NCBI GenBank assembly: GCA_020161265.1
Contig: JAIUOC010000001.1
Coordinates: 186,001-250,000, forward strand
Direction: 5' to 3'
Origin: Chloroflexota bacterium
GTDB taxonomy: Bacteria > Chloroflexota > Chloroflexia > Chloroflexales > Herpetosiphonaceae
Length of the DNA: 64,000 nt
Shown here in pieces: positions 1-8,247 of this stretch (its first letter is position 1; each line of letters opens with the position of its first letter). Both the position numbers and the translations under genes were made by a program. The notes beneath the pieces were generated by a model. It worked only from the letters and a program-made list of their open reading frames with translations. It ran no database searches and was not told where the DNA came from.

Positions 1-77
1 AATGGTTGGTAGCCAAGGCCCAGCCCTAAAATAACAAAAACGATCAACAAGCGTGATCGTAACCAACGTTGGTTCAT
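1..77 (-). CDS. Start of an exported or membrane protein (partial, cut by window edge)
   Basis: Read on the minus strand, an ATG at 77-75 is preceded by a GAGGAA ribosome-binding site at 84-89. It opens a frame coding for MNQRWLRSRLLIVFVILGLG and onward to the window edge with no stop. Two to three arginines followed by a long hydrophobic run are typical of a signal peptide or first membrane helix. Only 25 codons are visible, so the mature protein and its function cannot be called. A possible -10 (TATACT, minus strand, 124-119) lies upstream. Confidence 0.6.
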   Translation of the reverse strand, partial: MNQRWLRSRLLIVFVILGLGLGYQP

Positions 78-175
78 TATTGCTTCCTCAACAACTAAAA
101 GACCCTACTCATGGGTTTAGTATACCTGCTTAAAATTGATTAAGAACTGAGAGTTAGCTGAGGAGTTCTGATCCA

Positions 176-228
176 CGGAGGACACGAAGTTTCGTAACCG
201 CGAAGGACGCGAAGAGCGCGAAGGTTGG
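176..228. repeat. CGAAG-type intergenic repeat, copy 1
   Basis: Imperfect direct repetition of units resembling CGAAGGACGCGAAGAGCGCG. Related stretches occur only between genes elsewhere in the window (28733-28798, 31252-31290, 35392-35454, 39441-39534, 47519-47550). No coding frame crosses it. Confidence 0.7.
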
Positions 229-408
229 CTTTATCATTCTAGGGCATTTGTTGAACTTCAGTCATTTATTAATTGAACCTTTGCGGTCTTCGTGCGCATC
301 GTGCTTCCAACCTTGGCGCTTTTTGCTTTTTGATTTCTGCCTTTTATTTCCGTTTTCCCCTCTAAGGGCTAGGCCTGAATAGGAGTGGTGGCAATTTTGC
401 TCGTTAGG

Positions 409-504
409 TTGATCGTAAGCTTCAGGCCTGATACTACGATCAAATTCTTCCTCCTCTACACTCTTCTCTCCTGCAAGCGGCCCGACTGGGCCGTTTGTGG
501 TTTT
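409..504 (+). ncRNA. Possible small structured RNA ending in a terminator
   Basis: A perfect 9-bp stem (TTGATCGTA at 409-417 with TACGATCAA at 435-443) is followed by a pyrimidine-rich single-stranded stretch. A second, GC-rich hairpin (474-483 with 488-497) then leads into TGGTTTT. The second hairpin has the shape of an intrinsic terminator on the plus strand, yet no plus-strand gene precedes it. That would fit a small RNA of about 100 nt or a leader remnant. No clear promoter was found, so this is speculative. Confidence 0.25.
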
Positions 505-820
505 AGATAGTTATGCTTGGTGGTCTAAACTGGCTCTCAGCTGCTCTCCCACAAGCAATAAGGGTTGTTCATTGTTAATGTTGCTGTGCCCCAAGCCCAC
601 CCTCGTTTGATTGCGAATATTCGTTCAATGGTAGTAACAATAAGATCGATCAATGACCAAAACAGTATTGCGAGACTGATCGAGTTGCTCAGTGCTATTG
701 TGACAGTGCAGGGCTGAATGAGAATAACTCTTTGTGCTGCCCATGCGGAGGACAACTTTAAATTAGGCAGTTGTCGCCTGAACGCACCTATTCGTAGTCA
801 AACTACCGACAGCAACGTTT

Positions 821-1276
821 CTAAACCAATTCAGTTAGCCAATTGATGGTCTGAATTTTTGTGTCAAGTTCGCGAAATTGGCGAGCCAAATGATCAGTTT
901 GCTGGCGAATTTGGCGTACATCGACGGTTACAATGTTGCGAATTTCCGCCTGACCATACCGGTTATGGCGGCGTGATGCTTCCTCAGCAATGCTTTTGAG
1001 CATACTTAAACGGAGTTTTAGCACATCACGTTGGCCTAAAACGGTCGTTAAATTGTATTGATGGTTAAATGGTGTAATGCTGTTAGTATGATTGATTTTG
1101 ACAATCAAATCTTCAAATTGAAGCAACAAGCGTTCAATTTCGCTTAACAATTCATGAGGGTCTTCTGGTGGGTCATCACCCTCTTGGATCAGTACGGAGA
1201 GCTTAACGCGGGTACGCAACTGTTCAAGCCGACGCTGGATGTCCGCTCGTAAAATCAATGCTTCTGCTAATTTCAT
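821..1276 (-). CDS. DIP1984 family protein
   Basis: A 151-residue cytoplasmic, almost wholly helical protein. The opening MKLAEALILRADIQRRLEQL, the acidic stretch GDDPPEDPHELLSEIERLL and the motif IVKINHTNS are what I recall of the DIP1984 family. That family is conserved and small; its members have sometimes been called septicolysin-like, but their biochemical role is unknown. The length is normal for the family. It is a single-gene unit with its own strong minus-strand promoter about 50 bases upstream (1330-1359) and no obvious functional partner nearby. The family call rests on recall of the conserved N-terminal pattern, not on a search. Confidence 0.75.
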   Translation of the reverse strand: MKLAEALILRADIQRRLEQLRTRVKLSVLIQEGDDPPEDPHELLSEIERLLLQFEDLIVKINHTNSITPFNHQYNLTTVLGQRDVLKLRLSMLKSIAEEASRRHNRYGQAEIRNIVTVDVRQIRQQTDHLARQFRELDTKIQTINWLTELV

Positions 1277-1329
1277 TAGGTGTGGATGTGGCAGGCCATC
1301 CTTGTTACTGCCTGAAAGAAGATGCCAAG

Positions 1330-1359
1330 ATTATAGCGATACTGCTTAGGAGTTGTCAA
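1330..1359 (-). promoter_or_regulatory. Sigma70-type promoter of the DIP1984 gene
   Basis: On the minus strand TTGACA (1359-1354) and TATAAT (1335-1330), both consensus, are separated by 18 bases. The start codon lies 54 bases downstream of the -10. Confidence 0.8.
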
Positions 1360-1425
1360 GCAGCATGATTTTGCCCCCAAAGCTCGCTTATAATAGCATG
1401 TGGAAATGTTGTGTTGGAGGAATCA

Positions 1426-2844
1426 ATGAACCTCATGCAAATTCATGGGCAATTTGCGGCGTTGCAGGCCCAGCGCGGGCGAATCGCCGCCAGCCGTGCG
1501 CCTGAGCGTATTGGCTATTTACAGCAATTTAAACGGGCGATCGAACAAGCCCGACCAGATATTCATGCGGCGTTGCAGGCCGATTTTGCCAAACCAGCAG
1601 CTGAAATTGAGGCTACCGAAATTCAGCAGGTGCTTGAGCAAATTAATTTTGCCATCAAACGGCTTGAAACATGGATGCAGCCCAAACGAGTTAAAACCCC
1701 AACCATGCTGACGGGCAGCAAAAGTTGGATTCAATATGAGCCACGCGGAGTTGTGCTGATTCTTGCGCCGTGGAATTACCCGCTATCGCTGGCACTTATG
1801 CCTTTGATTGGGGCGGTGGCGGCTGGGAATTGTGCGATTGTGCGGCCATCGGAGCGCACGCCACATACCGCTCAAGTTGTAGCAAACATTATCGCTGCCG
1901 CCTTCAAACCTGAGCATGTTACCAGCGTTGTGGGCGATGTTGATACGGCTGAAGCATTGCTTGACTTGCCATTCGACCATATTTTCTTTACGGGCAGCCC
2001 ACGCATCGGCCAATATGTAATGCAACGCGCCGCTGAGCATTTTAGCTCGGTTACCCTAGAACTGGGCGGCAAATCACCCGCGATTATTGATCGTTCAGCT
2101 GATTTGAAACGCGCTGCCCAGGCGATTGTGTGGGGCAAATTTGTCAATGCTGGCCAAACGTGTGTTGCGCCTGATCATGTCTGGGTTCAGCGTGAGCAAG
2201 CCCAAGCCTTGACCCAATTGATTATTAAACAAATTGAGCGTAATTATGGCAAAGGTGATTATACCCGCCTACAATCGCCCGATTTGGCGAATGTGATCGA
2301 TGCTAATGCCACTGCTCGCCTGCGTGGTTTGGTCAATAACTCAGTTGCCCAAGGGGCGTTGGTCGCTTTGGGTGGCCAATCGACCGATCATCCTGCACGC
2401 TTTGCGCCAACTGTGTTGACCAATGTTAAACCTGGCATGGCGATTATGCAGGATGAAATTTTCGGGCCGATTCTGCCAATTTTGGTGTATGACCAAATTG
2501 ATGAAGTGATTATGGCGACGCGAGCTAGCGGCAAGCCCTTGACTATGGCGATTTTTGCCGAGAATCAAGCGATTATCAACTGGCTCTTACGCGAAATTCC
2601 AGCGGGTAGCAGTATGATCAACGGGGTTTTGCTGAATGTGGTTAATCCGAATTTGCCATTTGGTGGGGTTGGTCAGAGCGGCATTGGCAATTATCATGGC
2701 TTTTACAGTTTCAAAACATTTTCGCATGAGCGGGCAGTATTTCAACTTGGCGGCTTAAATTTAGTCAATTTATTTCAACCGCCCTATCGCTCGGTGGCTA
2801 AGCGCTTGGCAGCCTGGTCGCGGCGGGTTATGAGCAAACGCTAA
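1426..2844 (+). CDS. Aldehyde dehydrogenase (class 3 / fatty-aldehyde type)
   Basis: A 472-residue NAD(P)-dependent aldehyde dehydrogenase that oxidises aldehydes to acids. The general-base glutamate is E212 in LELGGKSP, and the catalytic cysteine is C246 in NAGQTCVAPDH. The coenzyme-fold motif FTGSPRIGQYV and the late motif NPNLPFGGVGQSGIGNYHG are also present. The short length, the APWNYP motif and the basic, hydrophobic C-terminus resemble ALDH3 and AlkH-like enzymes, which often act on medium or long-chain aldehydes at the membrane; substrate use here is inferred. I chose the ATG at 1426 because GGAGG at 1416-1420 sits 5 bases before it; an in-frame GTG at 1411 overlaps that site. It is a single-gene unit closed by a terminator. 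Confidence 0.9.
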   Translation: MNLMQIHGQFAALQAQRGRIAASRAPERIGYLQQFKRAIEQARPDIHAALQADFAKPAAEIEATEIQQVLEQINFAIKRLETWMQPKRVKTPTMLTGSKSWIQYEPRGVVLILAPWNYPLSLALMPLIGAVAAGNCAIVRPSERTPHTAQVVANIIAAAFKPEHVTSVVGDVDTAEALLDLPFDHIFFTGSPRIGQYVMQRAAEHFSSVTLELGGKSPAIIDRSADLKRAAQAIVWGKFVNAGQTCVAPDHVWVQREQAQALTQLIIKQIERNYGKGDYTRLQSPDLANVIDANATARLRGLVNNSVAQGALVALGGQSTDHPARFAPTVLTNVKPGMAIMQDEIFGPILPILVYDQIDEVIMATRASGKPLTMAIFAENQAIINWLLREIPAGSSMINGVLLNVVNPNLPFGGVGQSGIGNYHGFYSFKTFSHERAVFQLGGLNLVNLFQPPYRSVAKRLAAWSRRVMSKR

Positions 2845-2849
2845 ACGAT

Positions 2850-2891
2850 ATTCGCCGCTATCCATAGGGGGGGATAGCGGCGAATGGGGAT
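2850..2891 (+). terminator. Intrinsic terminator after aldehyde dehydrogenase
   Basis: A perfect 14-bp stem (ATTCGCCGCTATCC at 2850-2863 pairing with 2872-2885) is followed by GGGGATTTTTG. It starts 5 bases after the stop codon. Confidence 0.85.
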
Positions 2892-3114
2892 TTTTGAATC
2901 GTTCTGCGATGTGTGACCCCATCACAGGAGGGGTTTTGTCGGTCTATGGTTGAAGGTGATGAAGTTATCTCCTTCCAAGGTCTTTTCATCGTCACGATTG
3001 TTGATGCTGTTTCCTTGTACCGAGCGTGGTTTCCGAGGATGATAATATGCTACTTGGATGAGTAGCAGATGAGTTAAGGGTAAAGAACCGTTAAAAAATT
3101 TCAATGGCTTGAGC

Positions 3115-6100
3115 CTAAAGAATTTGGGCGAGGGTATAGCCTAAATCTTCATAGGTATGTGGCTTTAAAATCAACGAACGAATGCCCAAAACTTGAGCTA
3201 GTTCGTAATCTTCAGGCCGCACATAGCCTGAGGTCAAAATGATTGGCAAATTGGGCTTGATCGCCAATAATTGTTTCGCCAAATCAAAGCCCGACATATG
3301 CGGCATCGAAACATCGCTAATCACCACATCGATTGCGCTGGGGTCGCGCAGAAAATAGTCCAAGGCTGCTTGGGGATTGGTGAAGCCATTTACGCCATAG
3401 CCTAAGGTGTTGAGCATTTTAACTGCCAAGGTTACTAAGGCTTGTTCATCGTCAATATACAAAATATGCGCATAGCCATTTTCCGAGACGATCTGACGTT
3501 TGGGTGGGGTTGGGGTTGGTAGCTGGTTGCTCGCCGGAAAGTAGAGTCGAAAGGTTGAGCCTTTGTTAATTTGGCTATAAACCGTAATCGCCCCATCGTG
3601 GCCCTTCATAATTCCATCGACGACTGATAACCCCAGCCCAGTGCCCTCGCCCAGCGGCTTGGTAGTAAAAAATGGGTCAAAAATTCGCTTGATGGTTTCT
3701 TTATCCATGCCACAACCGTTATCGCTCACCGATAGCCGCACATAATGGCCCTCGTGCAAATTCGGAATTGTGCGCGATAATTCAGCTGTCAAATGCACTA
3801 AATCTAAGCGAATTTCAATTAATCCCCGATTATTGCCAATTGCATGAGCCGCGTTGGTCGCTAAATTCATAATAATCTGGAAAATTTGAGTTGGATCAGC
3901 CGCAGTTGCTGGAATTGGCCCAATAACATTGACCTGAATTTCAACCATGGCAGGCAAGGTGGCGCGTAATAATTTTATTGCTTCGTCGATAATGGTTGGT
4001 AGCAGCACAATTTCACGTTTAACCTCTTGCTGGCGGCTAAACGTTAAAATCCGACGGACTAAATCGGTCGCTCGTTCGCCAGCTTGCTCAATTTCGCGTA
4101 AATTATTTTGTACTGGATGCTGTGGATCAAGATCGAACATGGCTAATTGGGTATTACCAGTAATTGCCAGCAAAATATTATTAAAATCATGGGCAATTCC
4201 GCCAGCAAGCGTGCCTAAGGCCTCCATCTTTTGGCTACGTAATTGAGCATCTTCAGCTCGTTTACGATCATCAATATCGTTGCTAGCACCAAACCATTTA
4301 ATAATTTCACCATTTTGACCCAATAAAGGCACCGCCTGAGTATCAAACCAACGATAGGTATTATCAAAACGGCGAATTCGATATTCACTGTGCAACTTTT
4401 GTTGAGCAATAAGCGCTTTTTGCCATTCTTGCATAATTGAAGCCTGATCATCAGGATGAATTTGTTTAATCCAGGCCGTACCTAGTTGTTCAGCTTCAGG
4501 AATACCGGTATAGTGCACCCATTGCTGGCTTAGATAATCGCATTTTCCATCAGGGGTACATGTCCAAATTAATTGCGGCAATGATTCAGTTAGAATTTTG
4601 AAACGGCGTTCGCTCTCTTGCAAGGCTTGAGTTGCTTGTTTATAAGCAGTAATATCACGGTTAATCGCCACAGTGCCTTGAATGTGGCCTTGGTTATTTT
4701 TGATCAGCGAAACGCTACTAAGGATATGGTGACGTTGGCCATACCGATCGAATTGATAGACCTCACCTTGCCAGAACGCTTGTTCAAATAATTGAGTGCC
4801 TGCTTGCTCATTTGAATCGTTATGAATATATTCGGTCGGGATTAACGAGCCAAAACGTTGGCCAATTGCTTCGTTTGCTTGCCATACATAAATTTCTTCG
4901 GCAGCACGGTTCCAGCTTTTGATTAAATAATTACTATCAGTTGAAATAATTGCATCGGAAACATGAGCTAATAAATTAGCTTGATAGCGTAATTTTTCCT
5001 CAGCATATTTACGCTCAGTAATATCGTTAATTGTTAAAAATGCCACTGAATGACCTGATGAATCGATTACGGTTGCTCCGCCATAGCGAAAAATCCGCTC
5101 CCAGACAACTGGTGTATTAATTCGTCGGATTTTTAGCTCGATTGATTCTAAGATTTCGCCACGAATCAACCGCGACATGGGCCATTGTTCAATAGCTAGT
5201 ACTTGGTTATCGAGCGTGCTAATTTCATAGAAATCTTTAAAATCAGGAATGCGACTACGACATTCCTCCATGTTTGCAAAACCATGCATCGCCAAAGCAA
5301 CCCGATTCCAATGAAATAGATTGCCATCAAGATCTGATAAGACGATGCCTTCATTAAGATTTTCGATCACGATTTGCAGTCGTTCTTCGCTTTCTTTGAG
5401 CTTACGTTCATAAATTTTGCGATTGTTAATATTGTGAATAACGGTAAAGCCACATAAACTGTTACTCAATACAATTAATGTCATTGAACAAATCACAAAG
5501 ATCGTATCAGTCGATTTAGTTCTTAATTCTAATTCATAATCGCTGACATAGCTTTGTTTTTTAAGTGCTCGAACCATCGCAGTACGATCATTCTGATCAA
5601 CAAAAATATTGAGGTCTTGAATGGCCTGCCCAACAAGTTCATCGCGCTGATAGCCCAACAAACTGATTAAGCTTTCGTTGATCTCTAAAATTAGGCCATC
5701 GTTTAAACGGGTAATGACCATTGGGCTAGAACTGGTTTGAAAAATTGCATTAAAGCGTTGTTTGGATTCTTGTACCGCGACAGTTAATTTTTTGTTGGTG
5801 CTGATATCGCTAATGAAACTGAAAAATCCTTGGACTTCGCCATCGGTGTTTAAATCGGGCTGATATTCAACTGCTACGCTTCGCACAGGCTGATCTTCAA
5901 GGCTGATAACGGTCTCAAAGGCTACCGCTTGGCCAAGCAAAGCTTGATGAATATGGTCATAAAATTGCTGATAGGCGGTTTCTCCCCAGACTTCAGCCAC
6001 GCTAGCGCCAGTTATTTGGCTGAGTGGTCGCTGAAACCAGGCTTGATAGGCGGGATTATTAAAGCGATAAGCGCCATGGCGATCGACGTAGCCGATCAGT

Positions 6101-6699
6101 GGGGCGATCCGCTCTTGATCGGGCTGAAAGCTGGGTATTTGCTCTAAAGGGAGTTCAATCTGCTGTAACAAATCCAAAAAGGGGGTTTGGCTGCTGGGTT
6201 TTGGCTGGGCTAGCCGCAGCACACGATTGATCTGATTGACCGTATTGAGCACCCCGACAATTGTGCCCTGCTCAGCATAAATTGGGCTAAACGACAAATC
6301 GATCAGCCAGTGTTGTTGTGGTTGATCGATTGAGTGAGCTGTCAGCAGCTTGGTTTGACCAAGTTGGGCTTGTTGAATGGCGCTAAAGATCGCTTGCTGC
6401 CCAAAATAGCCGGTTGGATCAGTGGTTTGGGCTTGTTGTTGGGGGTGATTGTTGCCGAGCAATTCGATATAGTGGTCATTGTAAAAAGTTGTCTGTGATG
6501 CCGACCAAATTAATGCCATTGGAACCGGTGCATACAACACCATACTGAGTGCAGTCTGCAAAGCGCTTGGCCATTGATCAATTGAACCGAGCGGGTGATT
6601 TGCCCAATCGATGCTTTGCAGCATAGCCCCAGCAATACCGCCATTGCGCAACCATGCGGGGAGATTGGTTAGCTGTGATGAATCATCAATATCGGGCAT
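3115..6699 (-). CDS. Multi-PAS hybrid sensor histidine kinase / response regulator
   Basis: A 1194-residue soluble sensor kinase with no membrane segment. It has about six PAS-like units, at roughly residues 30-150, 195-300, 313-430, 440-560, 568-690 and 692-815. The HisKA domain follows with H837 in GGIAHDFNNIL, which is the site of autophosphorylation. The HATPase domain has its N box near 945, the G1 box DNGCGMD near 990 and the G2 box GEGTGLGLSV near 1018. A C-terminal receiver domain carries the phospho-acceptor D1129 in VVISDVSMPHMSGFD. The AHDFNN H-box plus terminal receiver is the common hybrid-kinase layout; phosphate would pass on to an unlinked partner, as no response regulator gene is adjacent. 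The start at 6699 has GAGG about 7 bases upstream. The ligand or redox input of the PAS domains cannot be read from sequence. Confidence 0.92.
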   Translation of the reverse strand: MPDIDDSSQLTNLPAWLRNGGIAGAMLQSIDWANHPLGSIDQWPSALQTALSMVLYAPVPMALIWSASQTTFYNDHYIELLGNNHPQQQAQTTDPTGYFGQQAIFSAIQQAQLGQTKLLTAHSIDQPQQHWLIDLSFSPIYAEQGTIVGVLNTVNQINRVLRLAQPKPSSQTPFLDLLQQIELPLEQIPSFQPDQERIAPLIGYVDRHGAYRFNNPAYQAWFQRPLSQITGASVAEVWGETAYQQFYDHIHQALLGQAVAFETVISLEDQPVRSVAVEYQPDLNTDGEVQGFFSFISDISTNKKLTVAVQESKQRFNAIFQTSSSPMVITRLNDGLILEINESLISLLGYQRDELVGQAIQDLNIFVDQNDRTAMVRALKKQSYVSDYELELRTKSTDTIFVICSMTLIVLSNSLCGFTVIHNINNRKIYERKLKESEERLQIVIENLNEGIVLSDLDGNLFHWNRVALAMHGFANMEECRSRIPDFKDFYEISTLDNQVLAIEQWPMSRLIRGEILESIELKIRRINTPVVWERIFRYGGATVIDSSGHSVAFLTINDITERKYAEEKLRYQANLLAHVSDAIISTDSNYLIKSWNRAAEEIYVWQANEAIGQRFGSLIPTEYIHNDSNEQAGTQLFEQAFWQGEVYQFDRYGQRHHILSSVSLIKNNQGHIQGTVAINRDITAYKQATQALQESERRFKILTESLPQLIWTCTPDGKCDYLSQQWVHYTGIPEAEQLGTAWIKQIHPDDQASIMQEWQKALIAQQKLHSEYRIRRFDNTYRWFDTQAVPLLGQNGEIIKWFGASNDIDDRKRAEDAQLRSQKMEALGTLAGGIAHDFNNILLAITGNTQLAMFDLDPQHPVQNNLREIEQAGERATDLVRRILTFSRQQEVKREIVLLPTIIDEAIKLLRATLPAMVEIQVNVIGPIPATAADPTQIFQIIMNLATNAAHAIGNNRGLIEIRLDLVHLTAELSRTIPNLHEGHYVRLSVSDNGCGMDKETIKRIFDPFFTTKPLGEGTGLGLSVVDGIMKGHDGAITVYSQINKGSTFRLYFPASNQLPTPTPPKRQIVSENGYAHILYIDDEQALVTLAVKMLNTLGYGVNGFTNPQAALDYFLRDPSAIDVVISDVSMPHMSGFDLAKQLLAIKPNLPIILTSGYVRPEDYELAQVLGIRSLILKPHTYEDLGYTLAQIL

Positions 6700-7086
6700 T
6701 GCGCGATCCTCGCGGTTTTAGCACAATTGCTGACAAAATTTTAGGCTGGTTTGAGTGTATTGTGAGTTGCGAGTTAAGAGGACACTCTAGCAGTATAGCA
6801 GTGCCTAGTGGCTCATGCAATAAACAAATTTTGGTTGTTGGGATAGTTATGCTATCGAGTAAAACGCTCGGCAACCATGATCTTTTATGGGTATTGATCA
6901 ATCGAAACCATGATTGAGCAGATTAATCATATATCAACTATGTTCAGGATTGTCGCTCGTCCAACGTTTAACATGCAGAACCAGCAACGAGCCAATGTCA
7001 TATCACGTTCAATCAAAGCTCCCATCAACGCCTGAGCTGCTTCGCTTTGGCCTGTGGCTGAGTTCTTTGGTACAACGGTTTAGTTA
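6700..7086. other. Divergent intergenic region, no gene seen
   Basis: About 390 bases between the divergent kinase and lectin genes. Short frames on both strands (for example around 6654-6917) lack ribosome-binding sites and overlap the kinase start. I expect promoters for both neighbours here but could not pick consensus pairs with confidence. Confidence 0.5.
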
Positions 7087-7098
7087 GGAGGACAACCG

Positions 7099-7500
7099 AT
7101 GAGCGTGTATTGGGTTGAAAATCAATGGGGCGGCGATAGTGCTCCATGGCATCCCGGCGGTACATGGGTGTTAGGTGCGCGTGATAACCAAAATGTTGTG
7201 GCGATCAATATTTCCTCCGCTGATAATGGCCAAACATTTACTGGCACGATGACCTACATCAATGAAGGCCCAATCGGATTCCGCGCAACCCGTACCAGTG
7301 CCAACAACTATGCTGTCGAAAACCAATGGGGTGGCGATAGTGCTCCATGGCATCCTGGCGGCCATTGGATTATTGGAACACGTGATAATCAAAATCCAGT
7401 TAATCTTGATGTTGATTCACGTGACGGTGGCCAAACTCTCAATGGCACGATGGTCTATGCTGGCGAAGGGCCAATCGGTTTTCGCGGTAAGCTTCAGTAA
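7099..7500 (+). CDS. OAA-family high-mannose-binding lectin, two tandem repeats
   Basis: A 133-residue protein made of two nearly identical repeats of about 66 residues. Each contains VENQWGGDSAPWHPGG, an (L/I)G(A/T)RDNQN segment, a GGQT or NGQT turn, a GTM(T/V)Y segment and EGPIGFR. This is the signature of the Oscillatoria agardhii agglutinin (OAA) family, whose members from cyanobacteria, Myxococcus and Pseudomonas fold as a compact beta-barrel and bind the branched core of high-mannose glycans, one site per repeat. No signal peptide is present, as is usual for the family. The ATG is preceded by AGGAGG at 7087-7092. It is monocistronic, with a strong terminator right after it. A role in cell recognition or prey binding is inferred from known ligands, not from sequence. 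Confidence 0.93.
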   Translation: MSVYWVENQWGGDSAPWHPGGTWVLGARDNQNVVAINISSADNGQTFTGTMTYINEGPIGFRATRTSANNYAVENQWGGDSAPWHPGGHWIIGTRDNQNPVNLDVDSRDGGQTLNGTMVYAGEGPIGFRGKLQ

Positions 7501-7512
7501 CGATTAATCTTC

Positions 7513-7549
7513 AACCAGTCATGGCGAAACGGCCATGACTGGTTTTTTT
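7513..7549 (+). terminator. Intrinsic terminator after the lectin gene
   Basis: A 13-bp perfect stem (AACCAGTCATGGC, 7513-7525, with 7532-7544) runs into TTTTTTT. Confidence 0.92.
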
Positions 7550-7726
7550 GTGGTTTAAATTTTTAAATAATGAATTAATAACTTATTAATCTGATAGTTT
7601 TATGATTGATTATAGTAGCTTAATTTGTAAAATATTGCTGATAAAATTCAGGATTGCGCTTGATTCAACGTTTTAATCATGAATCGATTCAAACGACATC
7701 AGAATTTGTGTAGTAAAGGAATTATC

Positions 7727-8194
7727 ATGACAACTCAACAACAAATTGATTACGCTTCGATTGCTAAAGCTCAATATGATGCAACTATTGAATCAATCAA
7801 ACAATCATTTCCTGATGTGAGCAAAAATGCCCCAGAAAAATCGGCTGCAAGCTCAACCACAACCGCAACAGGCTCGGCAACCTTTGCAACCGCCTTTATT
7901 TATGGTACGTGTACCTGCGATTTGACCTTTGATAATGGCCAAAAGACCCATTTTTATGGCACGATGTGGGGGATTGGGCTTGGCGGTGGAACCAGCGCTG
8001 GAGCCTATATCGGCGTACCCGCCAATCAACTGGTTGGCGATTGTAGCTTCCAAGTGACGGTGGTTTCGGGGGTTGCTGGCGCTGTGACGATTCAGTTCTG
8101 GCGTGGCAACGATTACCTTGGTAATTTTACTGGGGCAGCCTTGGCCGTGGCCGCATCGGTTACTGGTGGTAGCGGCGAATGGACTATGAAATAA
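7727..8194 (+). CDS. Small beta-rich protein of unknown function
   Basis: A 155-residue protein whose first 45 residues are polar and probably helical or disordered. The rest is rich in Gly, Thr, Val and aromatic residues in short alternating stretches, as in a beta-barrel. Features seen include FIYGTCTCDLTFDNGQ, GTMWGIGLGGGTSAG, FWRGNDYLGNFTG and a terminal GGSGEW. The Gly-rich turns and terminal GGSGxW recall the C-terminal barrel of Rhodococcus Vap proteins, but this is a weak impression. No signal peptide is visible. I chose ATG 7727 because AAGGA lies at 7716-7720; a frame start at 7679 has no such site. It lies in the same orientation as the lectin but is separated from it by a terminator, so it is probably a separate unit. 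Confidence 0.6.
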   Translation: MTTQQQIDYASIAKAQYDATIESIKQSFPDVSKNAPEKSAASSTTTATGSATFATAFIYGTCTCDLTFDNGQKTHFYGTMWGIGLGGGTSAGAYIGVPANQLVGDCSFQVTVVSGVAGAVTIQFWRGNDYLGNFTGAALAVAASVTGGSGEWTMK

Positions 8195-8210
8195 TTAAGC
8201 TTTTGAATCT

Positions 8211-8238
8211 GCCCCACCAACTAGCTGGTTGGTGGGGC
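8211..8238. terminator. Hairpin shared by two convergent genes
   Basis: An 11-bp perfect stem (GCCCCACCAAC with GTTGGTGGGGC) lies between the stop codons of the convergent genes ending at 8194 and 8248. The flanking sequence is A/T-rich on both sides, which fits a bidirectional terminator. Confidence 0.75.
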
Positions 8239-8247
8239 ATTGCTATT

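Larger units (their letters stand above)
78..820. other. 743-base stretch without a convincing gene
   Basis: No open frame here has both a ribosome-binding site and protein-like composition. The region holds a CGAAG-type direct repeat (176-228) with a related stretch around 285-345, two copies of AGGCCTGA (371-378 and 424-431), a 9-bp perfect hairpin (409-417 with 435-443) and a terminator-like hairpin followed by TTTT (474-504). A 72-codon minus-strand frame at 537-755 looks like chance. Confidence 0.6.

Noticed and set aside
537-755. 72-codon minus-strand open frame
   Set aside because: No ribosome-binding site, no family-like composition, and it lies in a repeat-containing intergenic region.
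2922-3104. 60-codon minus-strand open frame downstream of the histidine kinase
   Set aside because: No ribosome-binding site and low-quality sequence; most likely chance.
6654-6917. 87-codon plus-strand open frame over the kinase start region
   Set aside because: Overlaps the 5' end of a clear gene on the other strand and has no ribosome-binding site.
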